A stretch of DNA of 64,000 nucleotides from Yinghuangia soli. Its GTDB lineage: Bacteria > Actinomycetota > Actinomycetes > Streptomycetales > Streptomycetaceae. This document shows, piece by piece, positions 1-8,488 of the stretch. The stretch spans positions 1-64,000 of the forward strand of contig NZ_JAKFHA010000011.1 in the NCBI RefSeq assembly GCF_021502675.1, given 5' to 3'. The notes under the pieces are model-generated. The model was not told the DNA's origin, did not search any database, and saw nothing but the letters and a program-made list of their open reading frames with translations. Each line of letters starts with the position of its first letter. Position 1 is the stretch's first letter. Made by a program: the position numbers and the translations under genes.

Positions 1-77
<77 letters not shown>

Positions 78-1733
78 ATCGGGGGAACCATCGTCGAGTA
101 CGGCGTCCTCGCTCACCCGCAAGGGCCCTTCGAGGGCGTGCGGTTCGCGCCCGGGTCCCTGGACGTCCCGGCCGCCGAGCAGCTCGGCCGGGTCAAGATG
201 CTGCGCGACCACGACCGCCTTAGCCCGATCGGTGTACTGGCCTCGTACGAGGACGGGCCGGAACGGGCCACGGCGACCTTCCGGTTCGGCCGGTCGGCCG
301 CCGCCGCCGAGGCGGCGGACCTCGCCGAGGACGGCGTACTCGACGGTCTCTCCGTCGGCGTCGATCCGATCGAGTGGACCGAGCACGACGACGGGTCGAT
401 CACCGTCACCCGGGCCCGGCTGTTCGAAGTGTCCCTGGTCGCCATGCCCGCGCTCGACAACGCGCGCGCGACCGCCATCACGGCCGCCGGGACGGCCGAC
501 TCCCCAGACAGGAACCGCACCATGCCCCAGCAGGACACCCCGGCCGTCCCGGGCCAGCTCGACATCGAGGCGGCCGTCCGGCGCGCTCTGGCCGAGCAGC
601 AGGCCGCGCCCGAGCCGACTCCCCAGGCCGCCCCGTCCGAGGCCGCTCCGCTGCCGCCTGGGCCCTCGGACGGGGCCACCATCACCGCCAGCTCGACCGC
701 GCCGCGCGCGCTCGGCCTGTCGGCCGCACCGCGCCCGGAGCAGTACGCGGGCATGCGGGGCCGGAACGGCGAGTGGATCACCGCCGGAGACTACGTCGTT
801 GCCCTCGCGGCCGGTCTGCGAGAAGGCGACTGGGCGAAGTTCAGCGCGATCAAGGCCGCCGTGGTCGACCAGCTCTCTTCGGACACGCCGGGCCTGCTTC
901 CCCAGCAGATCGTCGGGGACATGCTCGGCCGCGCGTCCGGCCGTCGGCCGGTCTTCGACTCGTTCAGCGCACGGGCCATGCCGATGATCGGCGAGAAGTT
1001 CTCTCGACCGAAGATCAGCCAGCACGTCAAGGTGGACGAGCAGGCCACCCAGAAGACCGAAGTGGCCAGCCAGAAGTACAAGGTGGTCCTTGAGGACGTC
1101 GCCAAGAAGACCCTTGGCGGCGTGCTGGACATCGCCCAGCAGGCGATCGACTGGACCAGCCCCGCGCTCCTGAACGAGCTGATGGCCGACTTCACCCGCA
1201 TCTACATCTCCCGTACGGAGACGCTGGCTTGTACGTCCCTGGTCGCCGGAGCGACCGGTACGGCAGTCACGTGGGACGGCAAGGCGGCGACCCTGAACGC
1301 GGCCCTCGCCAAGGCGGCCGGGTCGGTCTACGGCGCCCTCGGAGACGATGTCGACGCGTTCCCGAACACGGTCTGGATGTCCGTGGACATGTGGATCACG
1401 CTCGGCGGTCTGTCCGATGAGACCGGCCGCCCGCTGCTCCCGTTCATCGGCGCGCAGAACGCAACCGGCATGATCGACCTGTCCGACCCGAGCAACGGCC
1501 CGACGAACTCCCCGTTCCGGTGGGTGGTCGGCAAGCAGCTCCCGGCCGGAACGATGATCGTCGGGGACCGCGCGTACACCGAGTCCTACGAGAACGGCCG
1601 CCGGTTCCTTCAGGTGGTCCGGCCCGACGTCCTGGGCCTGGACCTGGCGTACATGGGCTACGTCGCCTGCTACTTCCCGTACCCGAAGACCGGCGTCCCG
1701 ATCAAGGTCACGCCGCCGTCCGAGGGCAAGTGA
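78..1733 (+). CDS. HK97-type prohead protease fused to major capsid protein (5' partial)
   Basis: This is a phage head gene joining a maturation protease (residues about 1-140, counting from the codon at 78) to a major capsid protein (about 225-551). The protease part has the family's FAPGSL stretch, a catalytic-type His in LRDHDR (about H45) and Ser in DGLSVGVDP (about S92). A Pro/Ala-rich linker follows, in which an internal ATG at 522 could start a separate capsid product. The capsid part resembles HK97-fold actinophage capsids. A GTG at 138 is available, but the in-frame codons from 78 encode conserved protease sequence (GTIVEYG), so the true start lies upstream, lost in the poly-G tract. 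Terminase and portal genes would be further upstream. Confidence 0.85.
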   Translation: MGGTIVEYGVLAHPQGPFEGVRFAPGSLDVPAAEQLGRVKMLRDHDRLSPIGVLASYEDGPERATATFRFGRSAAAAEAADLAEDGVLDGLSVGVDPIEWTEHDDGSITVTRARLFEVSLVAMPALDNARATAITAAGTADSPDRNRTMPQQDTPAVPGQLDIEAAVRRALAEQQAAPEPTPQAAPSEAAPLPPGPSDGATITASSTAPRALGLSAAPRPEQYAGMRGRNGEWITAGDYVVALAAGLREGDWAKFSAIKAAVVDQLSSDTPGLLPQQIVGDMLGRASGRRPVFDSFSARAMPMIGEKFSRPKISQHVKVDEQATQKTEVASQKYKVVLEDVAKKTLGGVLDIAQQAIDWTSPALLNELMADFTRIYISRTETLACTSLVAGATGTAVTWDGKAATLNAALAKAAGSVYGALGDDVDAFPNTVWMSVDMWITLGGLSDETGRPLLPFIGAQNATGMIDLSDPSNGPTNSPFRWVVGKQLPAGTMIVGDRAYTESYENGRRFLQVVRPDVLGLDLAYMGYVACYFPYPKTGVPIKVTPPSEGK

Positions 1734-1736
1734 CCC

Positions 1737-2084
1737 ATGCCGCGAGAGATCACGGCGGCCGAGGTCGGGCAGATCATGGGTCTTGACCCCCTGCCCGACC
1801 CCGGTACGACCGATCGCTACTGGCTGGATCGGGCGGTCGAGGCGGTCAACGTCTCCGGCCCCGGAACCACGCCGCGCGTACGCGAGTTGGCGCCGGAAGC
1901 GGACTGGCCGGCCGATGTGCGGACGGCGTTCATGATGCAGGCCCAAAGGCTGTTCGCGCGCCGCTCCTCGCCGACCGGCGTCACCGGCTACACGGACGCC
2001 GGGCCGTCGTACGTGGCCCGTTGGGACCCGGACGTGGAACGCCTGCTTCAGATCGGCTCGTGGGCCCCGGGGAGGATCGGATGA
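1737..2084 (+). CDS. Phage head-tail connector / head completion protein
   Basis: A 115-residue protein directly behind the capsid gene (3-nt gap), in the position where HK97-like phages encode the gp6-type adaptor that docks on the portal. The N-terminal helix pattern (REITAAEVGQIMGL) and the following helical region with conserved Trp residues fit small head completion proteins of actinophages. Its TGA overlaps the ATG of the next gene (ATGA), so translation is probably coupled. The assignment rests on size, position and general sequence character rather than a diagnostic motif. Confidence 0.6.
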   Translation: MPREITAAEVGQIMGLDPLPDPGTTDRYWLDRAVEAVNVSGPGTTPRVRELAPEADWPADVRTAFMMQAQRLFARRSSPTGVTGYTDAGPSYVARWDPDVERLLQIGSWAPGRIG

Positions 2085-2452
2085 GCCGGACCATGGTGCA
2101 GATCATGACGGACATGCGGGAGTTCCTGGCCCCGGCCACGGACCGCCCCGTCGTGGTCGATCCGCGCAACCTCGTTCCGCCGTGCGTCCTGGTGCCCCCG
2201 CCGAACATGCAGCCATCCGGGGGAACGATGTGCGCGCCGCGCACTGCCGTTCACCGGCTGCTCGTGCTCGGCCTGCCGGGGGCCTGGGCCGAGTTCGGGC
2301 CGCTGTCCGAACTCCTCGACGACATCCTGGGCCGCCTCGAAGACGGCCCCGGGTGGGTGTCGGCCGACCTGATCGCCTACGAACCGTTCGTGGACCCTGC
2401 TTCGGGCGAACCGAGCATGGCCTACGAGATCCGCGTAGAGGAGTACGCCTGA
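2081..2452 (+). CDS. Phage head-closure/minor tail protein
   Basis: 123 residues from an ATG overlapping the previous stop. It lies between the connector and the tail tube gene, where siphophages encode head closure and neck proteins. No catalytic motif or membrane segment is seen. It ends TGATG with the next gene, continuing the chain of 1-4 nt overlaps typical of a phage late operon. The function is inferred from position only. A longer upstream start at 2021 would overlap the connector gene and is not favoured. Confidence 0.5.
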   Translation: MSRTMVQIMTDMREFLAPATDRPVVVDPRNLVPPCVLVPPPNMQPSGGTMCAPRTAVHRLLVLGLPGAWAEFGPLSELLDDILGRLEDGPGWVSADLIAYEPFVDPASGEPSMAYEIRVEEYA

Positions 2453-2916
2453 TGACCGTCACCGAATCCAAGCTCAAGGAAGGCGCGTTGGTCTTCGGGC
2501 CCGCTGACACGCCGCTCCTGACCGTCTCGTGTCAGGCCACCGAAGTGTCCCTGGAACCCTCGTTCTCCGACGCCGGAGAGGCTGTCGAGGTGTTGTGCGG
2601 GGATGACCTCGCGCCCAGCTCGAAGACGTCCTGGGTCCTGAAGTTCACCGGCATCCAAGACTGGGAGAACAAAGAGGGGTTCATCAACTTCGCCTTCGAC
2701 CACGACGGCGAGGTGGTGCCCTTCAAGTTCACGCCCAAGAAGGGCGGCGTGGCCTTCACGCAGGACGTGACCGTCAAGGCCCTGACGATCGGCGGTGCGG
2801 TGAACACCCGCCTCACGTCGTCCGCCGAGTGGCCGTGCGCGGGCAAGCCGCAGCGTGTCGAGCCGCCGCCGACCGGCAGCGCCCCGGCGCCGAGCAGCGG
2901 CCCCGCGAAGGGCTGA
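2452..2916 (+). CDS. Phage major tail (tube) protein
   Basis: 154 residues starting at the ATG that shares its A with the preceding TGA. The sequence is beta-rich with a phage-tail-tube look (SKLKEGALVFG near the start, WVLKFTGIQDW and GEVVPFKF in the middle) and ends in a Pro/Ser/Ala tail of about 30 residues. Tail tube genes normally sit just before the tail chaperone and tape measure genes, as here. The protein would polymerise to form the tail tube around the tape measure protein. Confidence 0.7.
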   Translation: MTVTESKLKEGALVFGPADTPLLTVSCQATEVSLEPSFSDAGEAVEVLCGDDLAPSSKTSWVLKFTGIQDWENKEGFINFAFDHDGEVVPFKFTPKKGGVAFTQDVTVKALTIGGAVNTRLTSSAEWPCAGKPQRVEPPPTGSAPAPSSGPAKG

Positions 2917-2919
2917 GCC

Positions 2920-3342
2920 GTGGCCGGGACGACGCTCTACACCGTCGACGGCATGCGCGAGGTACGCCGCGCGCTACGCCGCGCGGGCGGCCGTGAGCTG
3001 CTGTCCGAGCTGCGCGACGAACACAAGTGGCTCGCCGAGTTCGTCAAGAACAACGCGGCCCATCTGGTACCGCGCCGCACCGGACGCCTTGCGGCGACCA
3101 TGCGCGCGTCCGGCACCAACACCATGGCCACGGTGCGCGCGGGCGGTGCCCGCGCGCGCTACGCCGGGCCGGTGCACTGGGGTTGGCCCGGCCGACCGAA
3201 CCGCGCCAAGGGCTGGCGCGGCGGCCCGATCCGGGCCAATCCCTGGATCGCCCTTGCGGCCCAGCGCACCGAACCCGAGTGGGCCGAGCACTACAACCAG
3301 GCGCTTACGCGCCTGATGGAACGCATCTCGAACGGAGACTGA
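2920..3342 (+). CDS. HK97 gp10-like tail completion/joining protein
   Basis: 140 residues from GTG. The N-terminal half (REVRRALRRAG, then LVPRRTGRLAATMRAS) matches the gp10-like family, whose members carry a basic region ending in a conserved TGRL-type motif. A YAGPVHWGWP stretch follows, also typical. These proteins terminate the tail or join it to the head. It sits 3 nt after the tail tube gene and 2 nt before the next start. The order (tube before gp10) differs from HK97 itself but is seen in actinophages. Confidence 0.7.
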   Translation: MAGTTLYTVDGMREVRRALRRAGGRELLSELRDEHKWLAEFVKNNAAHLVPRRTGRLAATMRASGTNTMATVRAGGARARYAGPVHWGWPGRPNRAKGWRGGPIRANPWIALAAQRTEPEWAEHYNQALTRLMERISNGD

Positions 3343-3344
3343 AG

Positions 3345-3677
3345 GTGGCAGCGAAGACGGCGAAGAAGCGCACGACGGCGCCCCGGCCGGCAAAAGTCCA
3401 GACCCGGGAAAAGCCGGTGTACGTGGCGGACTTCGGGGACCTCACCGGCCCGGAGACGGACCGGGTGTTCGCCCTGGTCGGCATCAAGGCCGACCAGATG
3501 GGCGAGAACTTCATGTCCGTGATGGCGGCCACGGCCGTCGTGATCGAGCAGCGCAAGCGCCCGGCGCTGCCTGACTCGACGTGGAAGACCCTCAAGATGC
3601 GGGACATCGAAGTGCGCGACGTGCCGGACCTCGACAACGACGCGGACCCTACGTCCGAGCCGTCCGAGAGCGGGTGA
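3345..3677 (+). CDS. Tail assembly chaperone (G-like)
   Basis: 110 residues from GTG at 3345. A Lys-rich N-terminus (AAKTAKKRT) is followed by a compact helical part and an acidic end (DLDNDADPTSEPSESG). Position immediately before the tape measure gene is the classic place for the tail chaperone. Most siphophages make a second chaperone form by -1 frameshifting near the end. Here the downstream frame is open in the -1 register, but I see no obvious heptanucleotide slip site, and a GTGA overlap offers ordinary re-initiation instead. Confidence 0.6.
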   Translation: MAAKTAKKRTTAPRPAKVQTREKPVYVADFGDLTGPETDRVFALVGIKADQMGENFMSVMAATAVVIEQRKRPALPDSTWKTLKMRDIEVRDVPDLDNDADPTSEPSESG

Positions 3678-3793
3678 TCCTCGCGCGGGCCTGGGGCTGC
3701 ACTCCGGCCGAGGTCCGCCACTGCACGAACAGCGAAGTCGCCCACATGTGGCGGCTGCTCGAAGAACTCCGCGACCGGGACGCGGGCCCTTAG
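3674..3793 (+). CDS. Small tail chaperone partner (T-like), start or frameshift
   Basis: A 39-residue reading frame beginning at the GTG of a GTGA overlap with the chaperone stop. It is rich in helix-forming residues (VAHMWRLLEELRDRD). It lies in the -1 frame relative to the chaperone gene, exactly where the frameshifted T extension is found in other siphophages. It may be translated by coupling or as a G-T fusion; the sequence alone does not decide. Confidence is modest because of its size. Confidence 0.5.
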   Translation: MILARAWGCTPAEVRHCTNSEVAHMWRLLEELRDRDAGP

Positions 3794-3811
3794 GGGTTGA
3801 CGTACGCGGGT

Positions 3812-3843
3812 CTCCTGTACGTCTCCCGGATCACGTACAGGAG
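3812..3843 (+). promoter_or_regulatory. RBS-sequestering hairpin before the tape measure gene
   Basis: CTCCTGTACGT (3812-3822) and ACGTACAGGAG (3833-3843) form a perfect 11-bp stem with a 10-nt loop. The 3' arm contains the AGGAGG ribosome binding site of the tape measure gene (ATG at 3852), so the folded RNA would hide the RBS. There is no T-run after it, so it does not look like a terminator. A TTGACG at 3797-3802 could be part of a promoter but lacks a good -10 partner. Confidence 0.6.
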
Positions 3844-3851
3844 GTCCCGTC

Positions 3852-5552
3852 ATGGGACGGCCCGCAACGCTGGCGATCCGCGTCACCGCCGACGCTCGCC
3901 AGGCTGAGCAGGAAGCACAGCGCGCCCAGGGCGTGTTCGGGCGCCTCTCGGACTCGCTGAAGGGGACCGGGGGCGCGCTGCTCGCCGGGGCCGGTCTTGC
4001 CTCGTTCACGGGCTTTCTCGGCAGCGCGGTCAGCAAGGCGGACCAGCTCAACCAGGCCATGGGCGGCATTGATGCCGTCTTCAAGGAGTCCGCCGGGACG
4101 GTCAAGCAGTGGGGCCGCGACGCGGCCCAGTCCGTCGGCCTGAGCGCGACCGCGTACGACCAGACCGCCGCCAAGCTCGGCGCGTCGCTGAAGAACCAGG
4201 GTGTCGCACAGCAGGAGTTGGCCGGGACCACCGACGGCCTGATCAAGCGCGCGGCCGACCTTGCGTCGGTCTTCGGGGGCACCACGCAAGAGGCCGTAGA
4301 GGCCCTAGGAGCCGCGTTCAGGGGTGAGGCCGACCCGGCGGAGCGGTACGGCCTGAACCTGTCTCAGACGGCCGTCAACGCGTACAAGAGCGCCAACGCA
4401 CAGCGGAACCTGACCGACGTCCAAGCGCGGATGGAACTGCTGTTCAAGCAGTCCGCCGACTCGGCCGGGAACTTCGCCAAGGAGTCGAGCACCCTCGAAG
4501 GGCAACAGCAACGGCTGAACGCCCAGTGGGAGAACATGCAAGCTGCCCTTGGGCAGAAGCTGTTGCCCGTGGTGATCGCGGTCGCCACGTGGTTCAACTC
4601 CACGCTTCTGCCGGGGCTCAAGGACACGGCCCAGTGGCTACAGGCCAACGTGGTGCCCGCGTTCGTGCTGCTCGGCGGCATCCTGACCGGGACCATCATC
4701 CCGGCCATCATCAGCACCGCCCAGTGGTTCCGCTCGAACCTGGACATCATCGTCCCGGTGTCGGTCGCCATCGGCGTGATGGCGCTCGCGCTCGGCGGCC
4801 CGTACCTCGCGGCCGTCATCGCGGCCAACGTCCAAGGGCTCATCTGGGTGGCCCGGTTGGGCGCCCAGGCCGCCGCGCAAGGCGTGGTCACGCTCGCCAC
4901 GGGCGCGTGGACGGCGGCCCAATGGCTCCTGAACGTCGCGCTCAACGCGAACCCCATCGGGCTGGTCATCGCGGCCATTGCCGCGCTCGCGGCCGGGATC
5001 TACATCGCGTACCAGAGGAGCGAGACGTTCCGGGCCATCTGCGACAAGGTCTGGTCGGTCATGAAGGCGTGGGGCTCGTTCGTCGGGTCGGTCTTCATCG
5101 GCTACTTCAACCTGTGGAAGGACGCCATCGGCTTCGTGGTCGACAACCTGGGCAAGGTCGTTGACTGGCTCGGCCGGATCAACGTCCCGAACCCCCTGGG
5201 CCTGATCCGCGACGCGTTCGACGCGATCAAGAACAGCATCGGTTGGGCGACGGACAAGGCGAACGACTTCCTCAAGGTGCTGGGCAAGATCCCGGGCGTG
5301 AAGGCCGTGGGCAACTTCATCGGCTCGCTCGTGGGCCGGAGTTCGGCGTCCGCCACCCTGTCCGCGGAAAAGGCCGGCACAAGGGCCGGAGTCTACGAAC
5401 AGCCCTTCGCCACAAGGGATCTGTCCCTCATTCAGCCCATGACGCTGTTCGTCAACATCGACGGCGCCCAGCTTCAGGGGCGCATCTCCCGCACCGTCCG
5501 GGGCGCCATGCTCGCCGACGGCGCCCGCTACGCCGCGAGGGGTTGGGCCTGA
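3852..5552 (+). CDS. Phage tail tape measure protein
   Basis: 566 residues from ATG at 3852 with AGGAGG upstream. It has the usual tape measure layout: a long Ala/Gln-rich helical N-terminal half (ADARQAEQEAQRAQG), several hydrophobic segments at about 265-375 and 400-420, and a compact C-terminal part. At roughly 1.5 angstrom per helical residue, this predicts a short tail of about 85 nm (family rule of thumb). Its stop overlaps the next ATG. Translation may be limited by the hairpin at 3812-3843. Confidence 0.85.
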   Translation: MGRPATLAIRVTADARQAEQEAQRAQGVFGRLSDSLKGTGGALLAGAGLASFTGFLGSAVSKADQLNQAMGGIDAVFKESAGTVKQWGRDAAQSVGLSATAYDQTAAKLGASLKNQGVAQQELAGTTDGLIKRAADLASVFGGTTQEAVEALGAAFRGEADPAERYGLNLSQTAVNAYKSANAQRNLTDVQARMELLFKQSADSAGNFAKESSTLEGQQQRLNAQWENMQAALGQKLLPVVIAVATWFNSTLLPGLKDTAQWLQANVVPAFVLLGGILTGTIIPAIISTAQWFRSNLDIIVPVSVAIGVMALALGGPYLAAVIAANVQGLIWVARLGAQAAAQGVVTLATGAWTAAQWLLNVALNANPIGLVIAAIAALAAGIYIAYQRSETFRAICDKVWSVMKAWGSFVGSVFIGYFNLWKDAIGFVVDNLGKVVDWLGRINVPNPLGLIRDAFDAIKNSIGWATDKANDFLKVLGKIPGVKAVGNFIGSLVGRSSASATLSAEKAGTRAGVYEQPFATRDLSLIQPMTLFVNIDGAQLQGRISRTVRGAMLADGARYAARGWA

Positions 5553-7051
5553 TGGCACTGTCCGCTGAACTGACGTCCGGCGCCTACGCACCCGTTCGGG
5601 TGAGCGTCGAAGGAATCGACGCGGCCGACGGGCCGGTCAAGCTGTTCCTGTGGCGGTCGAGCGAGGTCGACGCCCTGATTGAGCCGCGCGCCGGGTGGCG
5701 CGTGGTGTCCGTGCTGGACCTCGACCAGGGCACCACGACGGCCGAACTCGTCGACGACGGCCGGAACGTCACGCCGGGTATGTACCTGGCCCCGCCCATC
5801 GGCGTGCCCCTGACCTATCAGGCCCAGGTCCAGAAGGACGGGGCGCCGGTCGCCACGGCCGACGTGGTCGGTACGCCCGTCGTGCTCCGGGTGTGGCCCG
5901 ACCCGCGTCTGTCGCTCACCGCCGAGCAGAACGCGGCCGACCGCTCGAAGTTCACGTTCACGATCAAGGGCGGCAAGACCGACTCGGCCACCCTCGACCC
6001 GGGCGACGGCGGGAACCTGATCACCGTCCCCCTGACCGGCGGAGAGGGCCGCGCAACCTACGGGTACACCGACCCCGGGCACCACACCTACCGGGCGTGC
6101 GTCACCGTCCCCGCGCCGGTCCGCTGGACCACCTGGGAGCGCCTGGGCGCCGACATCCCGAACTGGGCCGTCGTGCCCGACTCGTTCGGCCGGTGGGACG
6201 TCGCCACCCTTGACGCCGAGACGGCATGCACCGAGGTCAGCCCCGACGTGGGCAAGGCGACCATCTGGGCCGAGCCCCACCTGAACCCGTGGCCGTACGC
6301 ACAGATCACGGCGTGGATCGGCGACCCCGACGACGTGCAGCGATGGACGATCGAGCGGATCGTCCCGGACTCGCCCCCGGACCTGAACACGGTCATCTTC
6401 GTCACGGAATCCAATCCGGCCGGCCTGTCGCTCGAAGACAACGAAATCCCTTTGGGAGTACCGGTCGTCTACCGGCTGCACGTGCTCTACAAGAACGGGA
6501 CGACGTACGAGATTGATGCCCAGGTCGTCACCCTCGACGGCACGCGCGGATGCTTCCTGACGTCGACAGGCACTGGCCAGACGATGCCGGTTCAGGTCCA
6601 GTCATGGAGTGAGCGAGCCCGCGCCGCGCGGCAAGCCCTGCTTGAGATCCAAGCGCGGGAAGACCCGGTGGTCCTGTCCGACGTCCACACCACACCCTCA
6701 TCAACGCTCGTGTTCCTGACCAGGACACGCGGCGAACTGGTGAACCTCCGGGCCGTGTTGACCGAGACACGGCTGTGCGTCCTTCGCACGCAGCCGAGTT
6801 CGTCCCTGGAAACGGTGTACTTCGCCGTCGGCAACATCACCGAAGGTCGGCTGTACCCCGGCCGGGGCGACCGGTGGGAACGGCTCGTGCAGGTTGAGGC
6901 CCAGGAGGTCGCGCCCGTCCCGGCCACGGCCCGGCTCTTGCATGTGTCCTGGGAAGACGTCGGGGCGCGGTGGGCGACGTGGGCCGACGTCGGGGCCGCC
7001 GTCCCGACGTGGCAGGACCTCGCGGGCTGGAACCCGGAGCGTGCGGCGTGA
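5552..7051 (+). CDS. Minor tail protein, distal tail type
   Basis: 499 residues, with a start that overlaps the tape measure stop. The protein is beta-rich with several Trp-containing repeats; near the C-terminus VSWEDVGARWATW and ADVGAAVPTWQDLAGW form an obvious near-repeat. Position directly after the tape measure gene is where the distal tail protein or first baseplate component is encoded. No enzymatic motif is visible. It ends in a GTGA overlap with the next gene. Confidence 0.6.
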   Translation: MALSAELTSGAYAPVRVSVEGIDAADGPVKLFLWRSSEVDALIEPRAGWRVVSVLDLDQGTTTAELVDDGRNVTPGMYLAPPIGVPLTYQAQVQKDGAPVATADVVGTPVVLRVWPDPRLSLTAEQNAADRSKFTFTIKGGKTDSATLDPGDGGNLITVPLTGGEGRATYGYTDPGHHTYRACVTVPAPVRWTTWERLGADIPNWAVVPDSFGRWDVATLDAETACTEVSPDVGKATIWAEPHLNPWPYAQITAWIGDPDDVQRWTIERIVPDSPPDLNTVIFVTESNPAGLSLEDNEIPLGVPVVYRLHVLYKNGTTYEIDAQVVTLDGTRGCFLTSTGTGQTMPVQVQSWSERARAARQALLEIQAREDPVVLSDVHTTPSSTLVFLTRTRGELVNLRAVLTETRLCVLRTQPSSSLETVYFAVGNITEGRLYPGRGDRWERLVQVEAQEVAPVPATARLLHVSWEDVGARWATWADVGAAVPTWQDLAGWNPERAA

Positions 7052-8166
7052 GGGCCCGTAGCCCGGCCTGGGACTACGTCATCCCGTCGTGCCACGGCAT
7101 CGCGGCTGAGGTCACGTCGTGGCGCTCCGGCGTGCAGCTCGGCGCGGTGCCGCTGCTCGGCGGAGAGATCACCTACGACGACACGGCCCTACTCCGCCGC
7201 CGCCTGACCCTGTCTGTCCCGAACCGGATGCCGGACGGCCGCAGCTTCGACCCGGGAGACGACGCGGCGGCCCCTCTCGCCGTCTACGGCTCCCGTCTGC
7301 GGGTCATGGCCGGGATCGTCCATCCCAACGGCTCTACGGAGCTTCTACGGCATGGCTGGTATCTGGTCACTGAGTGGGAGCGCGACGAAGCGGCGCGCAC
7401 GGTCGAGGTAACCGCCGTGGACCTCGCCCAGCTCCTGGACGACGCGCGCCACCTGGGCACCGAATCGCCCCCGGCCGGGAGCACCTACGCGGCCGAGTTC
7501 ACGCGCCTTGTGGACGGGCTGTTGCCGGTCCGGATCGCGCCCGGACTTCCCGACCGGCGCATTCCGCCGGGCACCGTATGGGACCGGGAAAGGCCCAAGA
7601 ACCTGACGGAACTGTGCCGAGCCTGGGGAGCGCGCTGGTTTATCGACGACGACGGATACGCCACGGCCGCCCCGGCGTATTCCGACGTCACCCCGGCCAC
7701 GCCGACGGACGTCCGGTTCGTTTCCGGCCGCCGGGGGACCGTGGTCAACCGGCGCCGGGCCGCATCCCGGGATCGGCTCTATAACGCGGTGGTCGCCACG
7801 GGAAAGGCGCCCCCGGAATCGAGCAGCTACGCCCCGTCGGCGGTCGCCACGATCGATTCCGGCCCGATTGCTTGGGACGGCCCGTACGGCCGCAAACCGC
7901 GCTTCTACCAATCCGACCTACTGGTGACCAATGACCAGTGCCAGGAGGCGGCCCGGAACATCCTCGCGCGGTCGAGCTCGGTATCCCGTTCCGAGCCGAT
8001 CACGGCCGTTCCCGATCCGGCTCTGGAATTGGGCGACGTCGCCCAGGTGCTCACCGGCGGCCAGTCCTTCACCGGCCGCGTTTCCTCGATCAAGCTCCCG
8101 TTGATCGCGGATGGCCCGATGGAAGTCACCGTGACCAATCAGCCCGCCCAGGAAGAGGAGTCCTGA
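7048..8166 (+). CDS. Minor tail protein, tail-tip hub-like
   Basis: 372 residues from a GTG in a GTGA overlap. The middle part (VEVTAVDLAQLLDDAR, then LTELCRAWGARWFIDDDGY) is characteristic of actinophage minor tail proteins that form the hub at the tail tip (DUF5047-like, named from memory). It follows the distal tail gene, as expected. Host-recognition proteins attach to this hub, consistent with the fibre gene two reading frames downstream. Confidence 0.6.
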   Translation: MRARSPAWDYVIPSCHGIAAEVTSWRSGVQLGAVPLLGGEITYDDTALLRRRLTLSVPNRMPDGRSFDPGDDAAAPLAVYGSRLRVMAGIVHPNGSTELLRHGWYLVTEWERDEAARTVEVTAVDLAQLLDDARHLGTESPPAGSTYAAEFTRLVDGLLPVRIAPGLPDRRIPPGTVWDRERPKNLTELCRAWGARWFIDDDGYATAAPAYSDVTPATPTDVRFVSGRRGTVVNRRRAASRDRLYNAVVATGKAPPESSSYAPSAVATIDSGPIAWDGPYGRKPRFYQSDLLVTNDQCQEAARNILARSSSVSRSEPITAVPDPALELGDVAQVLTGGQSFTGRVSSIKLPLIADGPMEVTVTNQPAQEEES

Positions 8167-8406
8167 ATGCCGACCGTGGGTCAGCTCCTATCGCTCGAAC
8201 CCGTCCAAGGCACCGCCGTCCGCATCTTCCTAGGTGACGCCAAGAACCCGGCCGCGACCGCCACGGACGTATTCGTCCGGGGGCCGTCCGGCGGGACCAC
8301 AATCCGCGCCCTGGTGCCGGACGGAATGACCCTCGCCGACGGGGACCGCGTGCTTCTCCTGGTCGCCGAGGAAGTCAATGCCGTGATCGCTCGCCTTCAA
8401 AACTGA
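8167..8406 (+). CDS. Small phage tail-region protein
   Basis: 79 residues starting one codon-step after the hub stop, with GGAGTCC before the ATG. It looks like a small all-beta protein (TAVRIFLGD, TTIRALVPDGMTLADGDRVLLLV). Similar small proteins sit between hub and fibre genes in Streptomyces phages. The function is unknown; a structural role at the tail tip is inferred from position. Confidence 0.5.
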   Translation: MPTVGQLLSLEPVQGTAVRIFLGDAKNPAATATDVFVRGPSGGTTIRALVPDGMTLADGDRVLLLVAEEVNAVIARLQN

Positions 8407-8488
8407 CCGCCCGGCCGGCCGACGTAATCGCCCGATTACGCGAGCTGTGCCGGCCTCCGTCTCCGACGGAATACCTCGAGGATTTTCC

